A DNA stretch of 64,000 nucleotides from Paracoccaceae bacterium (lineage in GTDB: Bacteria > Pseudomonadota > Alphaproteobacteria > Rhodobacterales > Rhodobacteraceae): the NCBI GenBank assembly GCA_019454225.1, contig CP075370.1, forward strand, positions 2,594,001 through 2,658,000. Direction: 5' to 3'. Position 1 is the stretch's first letter; each line of letters opens with the position of its first letter. Positions 55,578 through 64,000 of the stretch are shown one piece after another. The notes under the pieces were generated by a model that was not told the DNA's origin, did not search any database, and worked only from the letters and a program-made list of their open reading frames with translations. The translations under genes and the position numbers were made by a program.

Positions 55578-56045
55578 ATGGCCATGGATATCGACAATGC
55601 GGCGTCGCAGGACGGTGCGGGTTACGGATTGACCGAGGGCAGTACCGTGCAGACCCTGCGCGGACCGCAGCCGGTGGAGAACCTCCGCCCCGGTGACCGG
55701 ATCGTGACCCGCGCGGGCGCGCTGCGCCTGACCGAGGTGGAAGAGCGGATCGTGGCCCGCGCGCGCCTGATGCGTGTGTCAGCCTCGGCGCTCGGGCCGG
55801 ACCGGCCCGAGGCGGATATCGTTCTGGCCGCTGACCAGCCGATCCTGCTGCGTGACTGGCGCGCACCCGCACTGGCGGGCACGGATCGTGCGATGATCCC
55901 GGCCACCCGGCTGGCCGATGGCGAATACATCCGCGCCGAGGCGCGGCGCGATGTGCGGCTCTTCCTGCTGCGGTTCGATGTTCCTGCCGTGATCTATGCG
56001 CAAGGGCTGGAACTTGCCTGCGAAGGCGCGATGGCGACAGCCTGA
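55578..56045 (+). CDS. Short Hint_2-domain protein
   Basis: 155 residues from ATG 55578 (MAMDIDNAASQDGAGYGLTE); the frame starts at 55521. The Hint_2 pattern: TEGSTVQTLRGPQPVENLRP, GDRIVTRAGALRLTEVEERI, DIVLAADQPILLRDWRAPAL and FDVPAVIYAQGLELACE. The normal nucleophile position (often Cys) is Gly-Ser-Thr here, and the hallmark HHR is replaced (AADQPILLRD), so self-processing is unlikely. It is a shorter relative of the protein at 9488-10480. Confidence 0.75.
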   Translation: MAMDIDNAASQDGAGYGLTEGSTVQTLRGPQPVENLRPGDRIVTRAGALRLTEVEERIVARARLMRVSASALGPDRPEADIVLAADQPILLRDWRAPALAGTDRAMIPATRLADGEYIRAEARRDVRLFLLRFDVPAVIYAQGLELACEGAMATA

Positions 56046-56099
56046 CGACGTTCATCCGGGGGCGTTGCGGCCGGCTCGCCGCGCCCCATATGATCGGGC

Positions 56100-56795
56100 A
56101 TGATCCGCCTGCTTCCCCTCCTGATCCCGGTTGCCATCGCCCTGGCGATCTACTGGTATTCGTCGCGGCGCACCGCAGCGATCCTGACCAGCCAGTCCCG
56201 CCCGCTGACCGATGCGCGGTTGAATGCGCTTGCGGCACGCATGGCCGAGGCACTGGGCATTCCCGCGATCCGCGTACATGTCTTCGACATGGCACAGGTG
56301 AACGGCCTCGCGGCACCCGACGGGCGCATCTTCCTGACGCGCGGGTTTCTGGACAAGTACCGGATGGGCTTTGTGACGGCCGAGGAACTGGCCTCGGTCA
56401 TCGCCCATGAACTCGGTCACGTGGCGCTCGGCCACGCGAAGCGGCGGATGATCGACGTGACGGGGCAGAATGCCGTGTTCATCGCACTGTCGGCGCTGCT
56501 TTCGCGGTTCATCCCCTTTGTCGGTGTCTGGATTGCGCAGATGGTCAGCGTAGCGCTTGCCGCCACCCTGTCGCGCCGTGCCGAGCACGAGGCCGATGCC
56601 TACGCCTCGGCATTGCTGGTCAAGGCCGGGATCGGGACGGGGCCGCAGAAATCGCTGTTTCGCAAGCTGGAGCGCCTGACCGGCGCGGTCGGCGAAGGCA
56701 TGCCGGACTGGCTGCGCAGCCATCCCCGCACCGAGGAGCGCATCGCCCGCATCGAGCAGCGCGAGGCCCGCTGGGCGGTCCCGCCCCAGGGCTGA
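56100..56795 (+). CDS. M48-family zinc metalloprotease
   Basis: 231 residues. One N-terminal helix (LLPLLIPVAIALAIYWYSS) and the zinc motif in SVIAHELGHVALGHAKRR (HELGH). The third ligand is in RRAEHEADAYASALL (ExxxD). A second hydrophobic region (VFIALSALLSRFIPFVGVWI) follows the active site, as in HtpX/Ste24-like proteases. Probably an envelope quality-control protease. Short for HtpX, so not named. Confidence 0.85.
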   Translation: MIRLLPLLIPVAIALAIYWYSSRRTAAILTSQSRPLTDARLNALAARMAEALGIPAIRVHVFDMAQVNGLAAPDGRIFLTRGFLDKYRMGFVTAEELASVIAHELGHVALGHAKRRMIDVTGQNAVFIALSALLSRFIPFVGVWIAQMVSVALAATLSRRAEHEADAYASALLVKAGIGTGPQKSLFRKLERLTGAVGEGMPDWLRSHPRTEERIARIEQREARWAVPPQG

Positions 56796-56810
56796 TCCGC
56801 CGCCGCGCCG

Positions 56811-57350
56811 CTATCGCAACGCCCTGGACAGCCGGGTCAGCCGGGCGCGTTTCAGCAGCGCAGGCAGAGCGACCGGCGCAGAGGCACGGCGTTCGGCTTC
56901 GGCACGCACCGTTTCGAGGACGGCATCCATGATGGCGGGCGATCCCGACCAGAACTCCCACAGCAGGCCGTCCGGATCGCGGCGCGCGATCCCTTCGGCA
57001 GCCAGGACACCGCGCGGAAAGTCGGCGGCATTCCAGGTGACGATCGCGTCCGCGCCTGCGGCGACCGCCGTCGCAAGGACGTGGATGTCGTCCTGATCCG
57101 GCAGATGCAACCGTGCCTCCAGTCCCGGCGCGGGCGGCACCATGGCCGCCGGAAAGGCCTGGGCCGCGATGCGCAGCGCTTCCGCCGCCTCGACGGCCGA
57201 ACCCGCCCCATGCCGGGCGGCGGCGTGCTGCCATTCGGCGACGATCCGGGCGGACCAGAACGGCCGGAACATTCCCGCGCGCGCCGCGCCCAGCAGGCAT
57301 TCGCGGACCACCGGCGGCACCAGCACGCAGGCGTCCAGAACCGCCTTCAT
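56811..57350 (-). CDS. PIN-domain protein
   Basis: 179 residues from ATG 57350 (MKAVLDACVLVPPVVRECLL). Four-acid PIN-type pattern: Asp in VLDACVL, Glu in RIVAEW, Asp in LPDQDDIHVLATAVAAGADA and the VTWNAADFP end. Such proteins are RNases, often VapC-like toxins. No antitoxin gene precedes it; the start overlaps the rlmI stop (ATGA), so it is co-translated with a methyltransferase and may be an RNA-processing enzyme. Confidence 0.75.
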   Translation of the reverse strand: MKAVLDACVLVPPVVRECLLGAARAGMFRPFWSARIVAEWQHAAARHGAGSAVEAAEALRIAAQAFPAAMVPPAPGLEARLHLPDQDDIHVLATAVAAGADAIVTWNAADFPRGVLAAEGIARRDPDGLLWEFWSGSPAIMDAVLETVRAEAERRASAPVALPALLKRARLTRLSRALR

Positions 57351-58579
57351 CCGTCCAGCCGGAAGAACAGGGCCTTCAGGTATCCGCTTTCGGCAAGCTG
57401 CGGCAACACCGGATGATCCGGCCCCGCGCCGCCCGTGGCGATGATCTGCCCGCGCCGACCGCCCCGCCCGATGCCGCGCGCACAGGCGTTGCGGAAGGCC
57501 GCCAGATCCGCTGCGTGCGAACACGAACACAGCACCAGATAGCCACCCGGCGCGACGAGCGGCGCGGCCAGACGGGCCACCCGCTCATAGGCGCGAAGGC
57601 CGGCCTCGAGCGCCGGCTTGGCTGGCGCGAAGGCCGGTGGATCGCAGATCACCAGATCGAAGCGCGCCGACTCGGCGCCCAGGGCCTCCATCACGGCGAA
57701 AGCGTCGCCCTGCCGCGTGCCGAAACGCGCGGCGACGCCCGATGCCTCGGCGCCCCGGGTGGCAAGCGCCAGCGCGGCGGCCGATGCGTCGACCGCAAGG
57801 GCCTGCGCCGCCCCGGCGGCAAGCGCGGCCAATGCGAAGCCGCCGACATGCGAGAACACGTCCAGCACCCTTGCATCGCGGGCAAGGCGCGCGGCAAACG
57901 CATGGTTGGGTCGCTGGTCGAAGAACAGGCCGGTCTTCTGGCCTCCGGTCACATCGGCAAGATAGGTGGCCCCGTTCATCGGCACCGGGATGGCGCTGTC
58001 CGCCCTGCCCCGGATCACCAGGGTCTCGTCGGGCAGGCCTTCCAGTCCGCGGGCGCGCCCCGTTCCGTTCTTGACGACCGCCGAGACGCCGGTCACCGCG
58101 ACCAGCGCAGCGACAAGTGCTTCCAGATGCGACTCGGCCCAGGCGGCGTTCGGCTGGATCACCGCGGTATCGCCGAAACGGTCGATCACCACACCGGGCA
58201 GGCCATCGGCCTCGGCATGGACAAGCCGGTAGAACGGCGCGTCGAAAAGCCGTTCGCGCAGCGAAAGCGCGCGGGCAAGCCGCCGCGTGAACCACTCAAG
58301 CCCCGGTTCCGCACCCGGATCAGGGTCGAGCATCCGCGCCACGATCTTCGACGCCGGGTTGACGGTCACAAGACCCATGGCCCGCCGGTCGGAATCTTCA
58401 AGAACCGCCAGCGTGCCGGGGCGCAGCGCCTGCGTGCGCCGGTCCAGCACCAGTTCGTCGGCATAGACCCAGGGAAAGCCATGACGGATGGCGCGTGCCT
58501 CGGCCTTGGGACGAAGGCGTACCACCGGGCGGCCATGGCCGGGCGTGTCGTTCGGGGACATGGGATCGGAGGGCATCAT
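57347..58579 (-). CDS. rlmI: 23S rRNA (cytosine-C5) methyltransferase RlmI-like
   Basis: 410 residues. An N-terminal PUA domain (RHGFPWVYADELV, GTLAVLEDSDRRAMGLVTVN) precedes a Rossmann methylase with GGQKTGLFFDQRPNH, VLDVFSHVGGFALAAL (motif I) and VICDPPAFAPAK (DPPxF). This is the RlmI/RlmK-type plan, which methylates C1962 of 23S rRNA in E. coli; the exact site is inferred. The catalytic Cys follows in LVLCSCSHA. ATG 58579 is preceded by a purine-rich stretch. Confidence 0.88.
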   Translation of the reverse strand: MMPSDPMSPNDTPGHGRPVVRLRPKAEARAIRHGFPWVYADELVLDRRTQALRPGTLAVLEDSDRRAMGLVTVNPASKIVARMLDPDPGAEPGLEWFTRRLARALSLRERLFDAPFYRLVHAEADGLPGVVIDRFGDTAVIQPNAAWAESHLEALVAALVAVTGVSAVVKNGTGRARGLEGLPDETLVIRGRADSAIPVPMNGATYLADVTGGQKTGLFFDQRPNHAFAARLARDARVLDVFSHVGGFALAALAAGAAQALAVDASAAALALATRGAEASGVAARFGTRQGDAFAVMEALGAESARFDLVICDPPAFAPAKPALEAGLRAYERVARLAAPLVAPGGYLVLCSCSHAADLAAFRNACARGIGRGGRRGQIIATGGAGPDHPVLPQLAESGYLKALFFRLDG

Positions 58580-58617
58580 CCTGCCCTCCTATCCCGTCGC
58601 ATCGCGCTGCGGAAGGG

Positions 58618-59412
58618 TCAGATCGACCCGTGAAGCGACCACAGCCAGCCGCGCTCGCGCAGCGGCGCGGTCGCGGGGGCGGCTGCGGACTGCGTCACGC
58701 CCGGTTCCGGTGGCAGGGTCACGGGCACCGCCCCCACGGGCAGGTCCGCCCCGGGAACGGCACGGGCGCCGACGACCGGCGCGGGCAACGCGGGCGCTTC
58801 GGGCGGCGGGGCCAGTTCGCGCCGGATCACCCGGGCAAGGTTCTCGATGATGACGACACGCTGGGTGCGTCCCGCCTGTTCTTCGGCAATCGCCTTGCGT
58901 CCGCCCGAGGCCGGCGTGTCGGCCACCACAAAGCGGGGTCCGTCCAGAATGGCGCCGGTCTTGGCGTCCTTCACTGTCAGGTCGAAGCGGATCGAATGGA
59001 CACCGCCAAAGGTGTAGCGGGTCTTCTCGGTCAGGGCGTGGAACCGCCGCACCTGCGCCTCGACAATGACCTCGGGACCGGTCTGCAGTTCGGGGGTCAC
59101 GAAACCGAAGGCCTCGGTGAACATCTGATGAACCTGCATGTAGCGGTCACCCGTGGGTTCGCCTCGCCAGACGATGTCGGCCACCGGATAGTAGAGGTTC
59201 GCCTCGGACACGGACAGCGACCGGGGAACGTTCACACGCACCTCGCGCACGGTGTACTGGGGGACGGCAAGCCGCAGGTCCGACCCGTCGGTGGCCGCCT
59301 GTGTTACCCCCAGCCCGACACCTGCGGCACCGCGCGATGCGGGCTCCTTGCCCGCACAGGCCGACAGGGCAAGTGCCGATACCAGAACCACCAACCGCGT
59401 GTAATGCCGCAT
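58618..59412 (-). CDS. Lipoprotein of unknown function (DUF6778-like)
   Basis: 264 residues from ATG 59412 (MRHYTRLVVLVSALALSACA), with GGAGG seven bases upstream. A lipobox LSAC follows the hydrophobic core. The mature part has VREVRVNVPRSLSVSEANLY, HSIRFDLTVKDAKTGAILDG and a variable Pro/Ala-rich end. It resembles the DUF6778 lipoproteins of Rhodobacterales; that match is from memory. No catalytic motif. Confidence 0.7.
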   Translation of the reverse strand: MRHYTRLVVLVSALALSACAGKEPASRGAAGVGLGVTQAATDGSDLRLAVPQYTVREVRVNVPRSLSVSEANLYYPVADIVWRGEPTGDRYMQVHQMFTEAFGFVTPELQTGPEVIVEAQVRRFHALTEKTRYTFGGVHSIRFDLTVKDAKTGAILDGPRFVVADTPASGGRKAIAEEQAGRTQRVVIIENLARVIRRELAPPPEAPALPAPVVGARAVPGADLPVGAVPVTLPPEPGVTQSAAAPATAPLRERGWLWSLHGSI

Positions 59413-59679
59413 GACCATCCCTCCGGGCGTTCTGCCCCTGCTCTTCGGACCAGTGTTGCGGGCGATTGTGGCAAAAAAAGGAAACGCCCGGTCCGTTGTC
59501 GGGGTTTCTGCGCAACAGTGGAAACAATTGTGCCACATCGGCGCAATTGATCCGGCGATGTGACGGCCGACCCTGCGCATGCCGACTGTCAGCCCAAGGT
59601 GACCGATATCGGGGATACCAGCCCAGCCCGCGCCATCATCCGGGCATCCGACATGCCAGGGGCGGCGACCTGGTGCGCC

Positions 59680-62352
59680 TCAGTCGGGGGATCCGACAAG
59701 GACGAACGGCGCCCAATAGGCCGGATGGGACCATCGGGCGTCGGGAGGACTGTCGATCATCGACAGGATGGCACGGCGCTGCGCCTCGGCACCGGTGATG
59801 CCAGGCGTTTCGGCGCTGATACGGAAGGTTTCGGTCATCAGGCGCACGGCGCTGCGGCTTTCGACCGGCCAGTGGCTGACCAGCAGCGCACGCGCCCCGG
59901 CATAGACAAAGGCCTGTGCGAGGCCCGACAGCGGCTCGGCGCCCGGGCTGTCGCCCACGGCGGTGTTGCAGGCCGACAGGACCACCCAGTCGGCGTTCAC
60001 CCGCAGCCGCGCGATATCGGTCTGGGTCAGCATCCCGTCATCGCCATCGGCGGTCAGCGCAAGCGCGGGCTCCGCCAGTTCGCCATCCTGCACCCTGTCC
60101 CCCGCGACAAGCCCGTGGGTTGCGAAATAGAGGACGCGGAACTGGTCGAGCGCCGCGCCCTGCACCGCCGCCCGCGTCGCACGCGGGCCCGTCAGAACCG
60201 CCTCCGGCCCCGCACCAAGGGCGGTCGCCACGGCACGCGCCTCGGTCGCGGTTTCGGGCAACGGGGCAAGCGCACCGCGCAAGGCACCCTGCCCCGCGCC
60301 CAGGCTTGCCACCTGCACGCCACCCGGCCGCGTTTCGAACACCGGATCGGCCAGCGCCATGATCGGGTTGGGCGCCCGTGCCCGCGCACCCGCCAGGGCC
60401 GCCGACTTCAGCGAGAACACCGATGGCAGGATCGAGATCGCGTGGTGCCGCACCAGCCAGTCGGCACCTGACAGGTCATCGCCCTCGAATGGCGCGCGCA
60501 GCAGCATCTGCGGCGGCAAGCCCGACAGCGCGCCCCGCGTCTCGATCAGGAGATGCGGCTTGTCACCGATGACATCCGCGACCTCGCCCAAGGTGCGCCG
60601 ATAGAGCCAGTGCGCGGCAAAGGCATTGAACCCCGGGCCCGCAACGGGCGCAGGGGCGTCCAGCGCGACGGCGGCACGCACGCCCAGCAGGGTCTCGACA
60701 CCCTCGCGCGCATCCGCGACGGCAAGGGCAAGGTCTCCGGGGGCCACGGCCATCTCGCGCCAGACGGCGCGGTCGCGTGTCACGGCAAAGATGAAGCTGC
60801 GCTCCCAGTCCTGCGCGCCGGTGTCGATCAGCACCACCGCCTGATCGGGCGACAGCAACGCCTGCACATCATCCAGCGCCAGCACGCCATTGCCGGCCAG
60901 ATCGGCGAACGCGGCATCAGTATCGGCCTGCGCCGAGATGCCGGCGCTCACCTCGGTGGCGATCTCTTCCAGACGGGCGCGCAGGGCCGTTTCGGCCGCC
61001 GTGTCGCGCTCTTCCGGGGCGAGGGACAGGCGGGCGACCAGTTCGGCCTGCAACGCCGCCTCGCTGCGGATCAGATCCGTCGTTCTGCGATAGGCTTCCG
61101 CCTTGGCCGGGTCATCGGCCACCACGCGACGCGCAAGCTGGCGATAGGCTTGCGCCGCACCGCTCAGATGGCTTTCCTGGGCGATACGGAAAGCTTCCGC
61201 AAGGGCGGCCTCGGGGGACAGCGTGCCGTCGGCCTCGGCCGCGACGATGGCGTCATAGTAGGTGCCGCGCGAATTCACGTCGGCACGCTCCGCCCCGCGC
61301 ATCTGCTCCAGCGCCTCGCCGCCACGGCCCACGTCGATCAGCATTGCCGCATAGTCCAGCCGCAACTCGCCCAGCCGCCGAACCCCGGGCGTGAAAAGCC
61401 GCGATGCCAGCGCAACGGTGTCGCCCATCAGCGCAAGACCCTCGTCAAAACCCGAGGCCCCCGGCCCGGCCCGCGTGCGCATCAGCGCGGAAATGGCCTG
61501 CGCGTCCAGCACCTGGATGCTTTCCGGTCCGAACGTCGACTCGGCCCGCGCCGCCGCCTCGATCACGATACGCCCCAGCGGGTCGGTCATCCGCTCGCGC
61601 CACAGTTCAAGCGCATACTCGTTCATGGTGTCGATGGTGCGGGGGTGGTGGGTGCCATAATGTGTCTCGAACAGCTCCAGCGCGACCGCGTAGGCCGCAA
61701 CCGCGTCCGCGCCGCGCCCCAGCTGCCGCAACAGCCTGCCCCGCTCGCGCTCCACCACCGCAAGCCGCAGCATCGACATGCGATCGCCCAGGGCACGCAG
61801 ATCGCGCGCGGTGATCTCGTAGGCGGCCAGCCCTTCGACCCAATAGCCCAGATCGACATAGATCCCGGCCACGTTGTACCGCCAGAGAACGGCCTTTGGC
61901 GCCCCCTTTCCCGCCACCGCCTCGATCATGCCCAGGGCATCCAGGGCAATCGGCAAGGCCTCCTGCGGGGCGCCCAGATCGGTAAGCCGCATCGCAAGGC
62001 CCATCTTGGGATCCTGTGCGCTCGGATGCCATGTGGAATGATGGCGCGCCCAGTCCGCCACGAGCGCACGGAACATGGCCAGCGACTCCGGTCTGAGCGC
62101 GGCGATGTTTCCGGTCTGGGTCGCAAGCGCGTGGCGCGCCTCCAGGGTCTGCACGGCGAACTCGCCATGGACACGCGCCGACGCCTCGACCAGCGCCCGC
62201 GCCTCTTCCACCGCGCCCTCCCAGTCGCCCGCCTCGACCTTGGCTTCCAGCGCTTCGACCAGCGGCATGAGCGAAGGATCATAAGGCCAGAACTGCGCGC
62301 CCAGCCGCGCGGGCAGCAGGGCAAGGAGGATTGCCAGGATCAGATACCGCAT
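59680..62352 (-). CDS. Exported TPR-CHAT protease-like protein
   Basis: 890 residues from ATG 62352 (MRYLILAILLALLPARLGAQ, a signal peptide). The N-terminal ~450 residues are TPR-like helices (LVEASARVHGEFAVQTLEAR, AVALELFETHYGTHHPRTID). The C-terminal CHAT domain (caspase-like) has the catalytic His in YFATHGLVAG (about 744) and Cys in VLSACNTAVGD (about 794). The end GLAQAFVYAGARALLVSHWP is typical CHAT. A signal peptide places it in the periplasm, unusual for CHAT proteases of defence systems. Substrate unknown. No likely substrate gene (for example gasdermin) is adjacent. Confidence 0.85.
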   Translation of the reverse strand: MRYLILAILLALLPARLGAQFWPYDPSLMPLVEALEAKVEAGDWEGAVEEARALVEASARVHGEFAVQTLEARHALATQTGNIAALRPESLAMFRALVADWARHHSTWHPSAQDPKMGLAMRLTDLGAPQEALPIALDALGMIEAVAGKGAPKAVLWRYNVAGIYVDLGYWVEGLAAYEITARDLRALGDRMSMLRLAVVERERGRLLRQLGRGADAVAAYAVALELFETHYGTHHPRTIDTMNEYALELWRERMTDPLGRIVIEAAARAESTFGPESIQVLDAQAISALMRTRAGPGASGFDEGLALMGDTVALASRLFTPGVRRLGELRLDYAAMLIDVGRGGEALEQMRGAERADVNSRGTYYDAIVAAEADGTLSPEAALAEAFRIAQESHLSGAAQAYRQLARRVVADDPAKAEAYRRTTDLIRSEAALQAELVARLSLAPEERDTAAETALRARLEEIATEVSAGISAQADTDAAFADLAGNGVLALDDVQALLSPDQAVVLIDTGAQDWERSFIFAVTRDRAVWREMAVAPGDLALAVADAREGVETLLGVRAAVALDAPAPVAGPGFNAFAAHWLYRRTLGEVADVIGDKPHLLIETRGALSGLPPQMLLRAPFEGDDLSGADWLVRHHAISILPSVFSLKSAALAGARARAPNPIMALADPVFETRPGGVQVASLGAGQGALRGALAPLPETATEARAVATALGAGPEAVLTGPRATRAAVQGAALDQFRVLYFATHGLVAGDRVQDGELAEPALALTADGDDGMLTQTDIARLRVNADWVVLSACNTAVGDSPGAEPLSGLAQAFVYAGARALLVSHWPVESRSAVRLMTETFRISAETPGITGAEAQRRAILSMIDSPPDARWSHPAYWAPFVLVGSPD

Positions 62353-62488
62353 GGACCCGAGAGTATGTCCGCCCCCCTGCGCCTGTAAACAGGGCGGCAC
62401 ATGACAAATCACGTCGGAATGAATGCCGCGCGGTTGCGCTGTTAGCGGTAACAGTCTAAACTTGCGCCATCCCGGCAGGAGACCCCGC

Positions 62489-64000
62489 ATGTCGCTCCAC
62501 CCCAGCATAGCCCGTGTGACAGACCGCATCCGCAAGCGCTCCGAACGGCCGCGTGGCGACTACCTCGACCGCATGGCGCGCGCCGCGGCCTCGGGCCCTG
62601 CACGGGCGCACCTGAGTTGCGGCAACCAGGCCCATGCCTATGCCGCGATGGGAACCGACAAGGCCGCACTCGCAACGGCGCGGGCCCCCAACATCGGCAT
62701 CGTGACCGCCTACAACGACATGCTGTCCGCGCACCAGCCCTATGAGGATTTCCCCAGGCTGATCCGCGCCGCGGCCCGGCGGGTCGGCGCAACCGCCCAG
62801 GTGGCAGGCGGGGTTCCGGCGATGTGCGACGGGGTGACCCAGGGTCAGCCGGGCATGGAACTGTCGCTGTTCTCGCGCGACGTGATCGCGCTCGCCGCCG
62901 GCGTCGCGCTCAGCCACAACACGTTCGATGCGGCGCTCTACCTCGGCGTCTGCGACAAGATCGTGCCGGGGCTGATCATCGCCGCCGCGACCTTCGGTCA
63001 TGTGCCCAGCGTCTTTGTTCCCGCAGGCCCGATGACCAGCGGCATCCCGAATGACGAAAAGTCCCGCGTGCGCAATGCCTATGCAGAAGGCAAGGCCACC
63101 CGCGAGGAACTGATGGCGGCCGAGATGGCCAGCTATCACGGGCCCGGCACCTGCACCTTCTACGGGACTGCCAACACCAACCAGATGCTGATGGAATTCA
63201 TGGGGCTGCACCTGCCGGGCGCAAGTTTCGTGAACCCCAACACGCCGCTGCGCGAGGCGCTGACCGTGGCGGCCGTGGAACGTGCCGCCGCGATCACCCA
63301 GCTTGGCAACGACTACCGCCCGGCAGGCGAGGTGCTGGACGAACGCGCCTATGTGAACGGACTTGTCGGGCTGATGGCCACGGGCGGATCGACGAACCTT
63401 GTTCTGCATCTGCCCGCGATGGCGCGGGCTTCGGGCGTGATCCTCGACCTTGAGGATTTTGCCGAAATCTCCGCCGCCGTCCCGCTGATGGCCAAGGTCT
63501 ATCCCAACGGTCTTGCCGACGTGAATCACTTCCACGCGGCGGGCGGGCTGCAGTTCCTGATCGGCCAGCTTCTTGATGCGGGCCTGCTGCATCCCGACGC
63601 GAAAACCGTCGCGGGGGATGGTCTTGCCCTCTACCGGCAGGAACCGGTGCTGGCCGAGGGGAAACTGGGCTGGCGCGAGGGTCCGGCGGAAACGCTGAAC
63701 GACCGCATCCTGCGCCCTGCCGCCGACCCCTTCGCCACGACGGGCGGGTTGACGCAACTGTCTGGCAATCTCGGACGCGGTGTGATCAAGGTATCGGCCG
63801 TCGCGCCCGAGCGCCACGTGATCGAGGCGCCCTGCCGCATCTTCCACGACCAGGAGGAGGTGAAGCAGGCCTTCAAGGCAGGCGCATTCACCTCGGATAC
63901 GGTGGTCGTCGTGCGGTTCCAGGGCCCGCAGGCCAATGGAATGCCGGAACTGCATTCGCTGACACCGGTGCTTTCGGTCCTGCAGGATCGCGGGCTACGG
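62489..64000 (+). CDS. edd: Phosphogluconate dehydratase (3' partial)
   Basis: 504 codons, running off the window. ATG 62489 follows AGGAG at 62477-62481. The protein begins [20 protein letters not shown]. Edd-specific text: [40 protein letters not shown] (first Fe-S Cys region), [20 protein letters not shown] and [20 protein letters not shown]. The residues distinguish it from the IlvD relatives. It dehydrates 6-phosphogluconate to KDPG in the Entner-Doudoroff pathway. The eda and zwf/pgl partners would be outside the window. Confidence 0.95.
   Translation, partial: MSLHPSIARVTDRIRKRSERPRGDYLDRMARAAASGPARAHLSCGNQAHAYAAMGTDKAALATARAPNIGIVTAYNDMLSAHQPYEDFPRLIRAAARRVGATAQVAGGVPAMCDGVTQGQPGMELSLFSRDVIALAAGVALSHNTFDAALYLGVCDKIVPGLIIAAATFGHVPSVFVPAGPMTSGIPNDEKSRVRNAYAEGKATREELMAAEMASYHGPGTCTFYGTANTNQMLMEFMGLHLPGASFVNPNTPLREALTVAAVERAAAITQLGNDYRPAGEVLDERAYVNGLVGLMATGGSTNLVLHLPAMARASGVILDLEDFAEISAAVPLMAKVYPNGLADVNHFHAAGGLQFLIGQLLDAGLLHPDAKTVAGDGLALYRQEPVLAEGKLGWREGPAETLNDRILRPAADPFATTGGLTQLSGNLGRGVIKVSAVAPERHVIEAPCRIFHDQEEVKQAFKAGAFTSDTVVVVRFQGPQANGMPELHSLTPVLSVLQDRGLR

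Overview
The window is GC-rich alphaproteobacterial chromosome, most likely from the Rhodobacteraceae (Paracoccus/Rhodobacter type). The evidence is the gene content and order: surE-pcm-LysM/M23 lipoprotein, tatABC followed by a DUF815 ATPase, fabD/fabG/acpP, rpsF-rpsR-rplI, tig, Hint_2 proteins, an RTX protein and edd. There are no plasmid or phage structural genes. The only obvious foreign DNA is one integrated island.

Left core (1-30.6 kb): an N-terminally cut methyltransferase-TPR protein, valS, a secreted protein, a triple-SH3 protein, surE-pcm-NlpD-like lipoprotein, a Hint_2 protein, an SDR enzyme, an RTX protein, an orphan ABC ATPase, two DeoR/YafY-type regulators around a small secreted protein, tatABC-DUF815, a ureohydrolase, acpP/fabG/fabD, a membrane protein coupled to an EEP-family lipoprotein, a cytochrome b561-YceI fusion facing a YceI gene, the S6/S18/L9 ribosomal operon with a clear promoter and candidate leader hairpin, a sulfotransferase and tig.

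Island (30,622-55,403, about 24.7 kb): it is bounded by a perfect 55-bp direct repeat. The repeat is the 3' part of tRNA-Leu(UAG), from the anticodon loop through CCA. The intact tRNA lies at the right end. The left end has a tyrosine recombinase with a late frameshift, then a tightly overlapping chain: AlpA-like regulator, small ORF, Toprim primase, RepA-like ATPase. Tandem TGCACCCACC repeats (candidate iterons) follow. The middle holds an IS5-family element inserted in an ISL3-type transposase remnant, and a GNAT gene. The main cargo is a six-gene leftward operon (48,979 to 38,320). Its genes encode a small ribbon-helix-helix-like protein too short for standard calling, a DUF499 ATPase, DUF3780, a DUF1156 DNA methyltransferase, a PLD-SNF2 helicase and a DUF3644/HEPN protein with an intact R-X4-H motif. 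The helicase/methylase/ATPase core matches, from memory, the predicted anti-phage type called Hma. The coupled RHH and HEPN genes and a low-GC mosaic block inside the methylase are the most interesting features of the window. The right part of the island carries an IS5 fragment cut by a frameshifted IS3 element, a tRNA-Gly(UCC), a coiled-coil membrane protein coupled to a ClpP-like exported protein, and a second IS5-family element.

Right core (55.4-64 kb): tRNA-Leu, a second Hint_2 protein, an M48 metalloprotease, rlmI coupled to a PIN-domain gene, a lipoprotein, a large exported TPR-CHAT protein, and the first 504 codons of edd (Entner-Doudoroff), which runs off the window.
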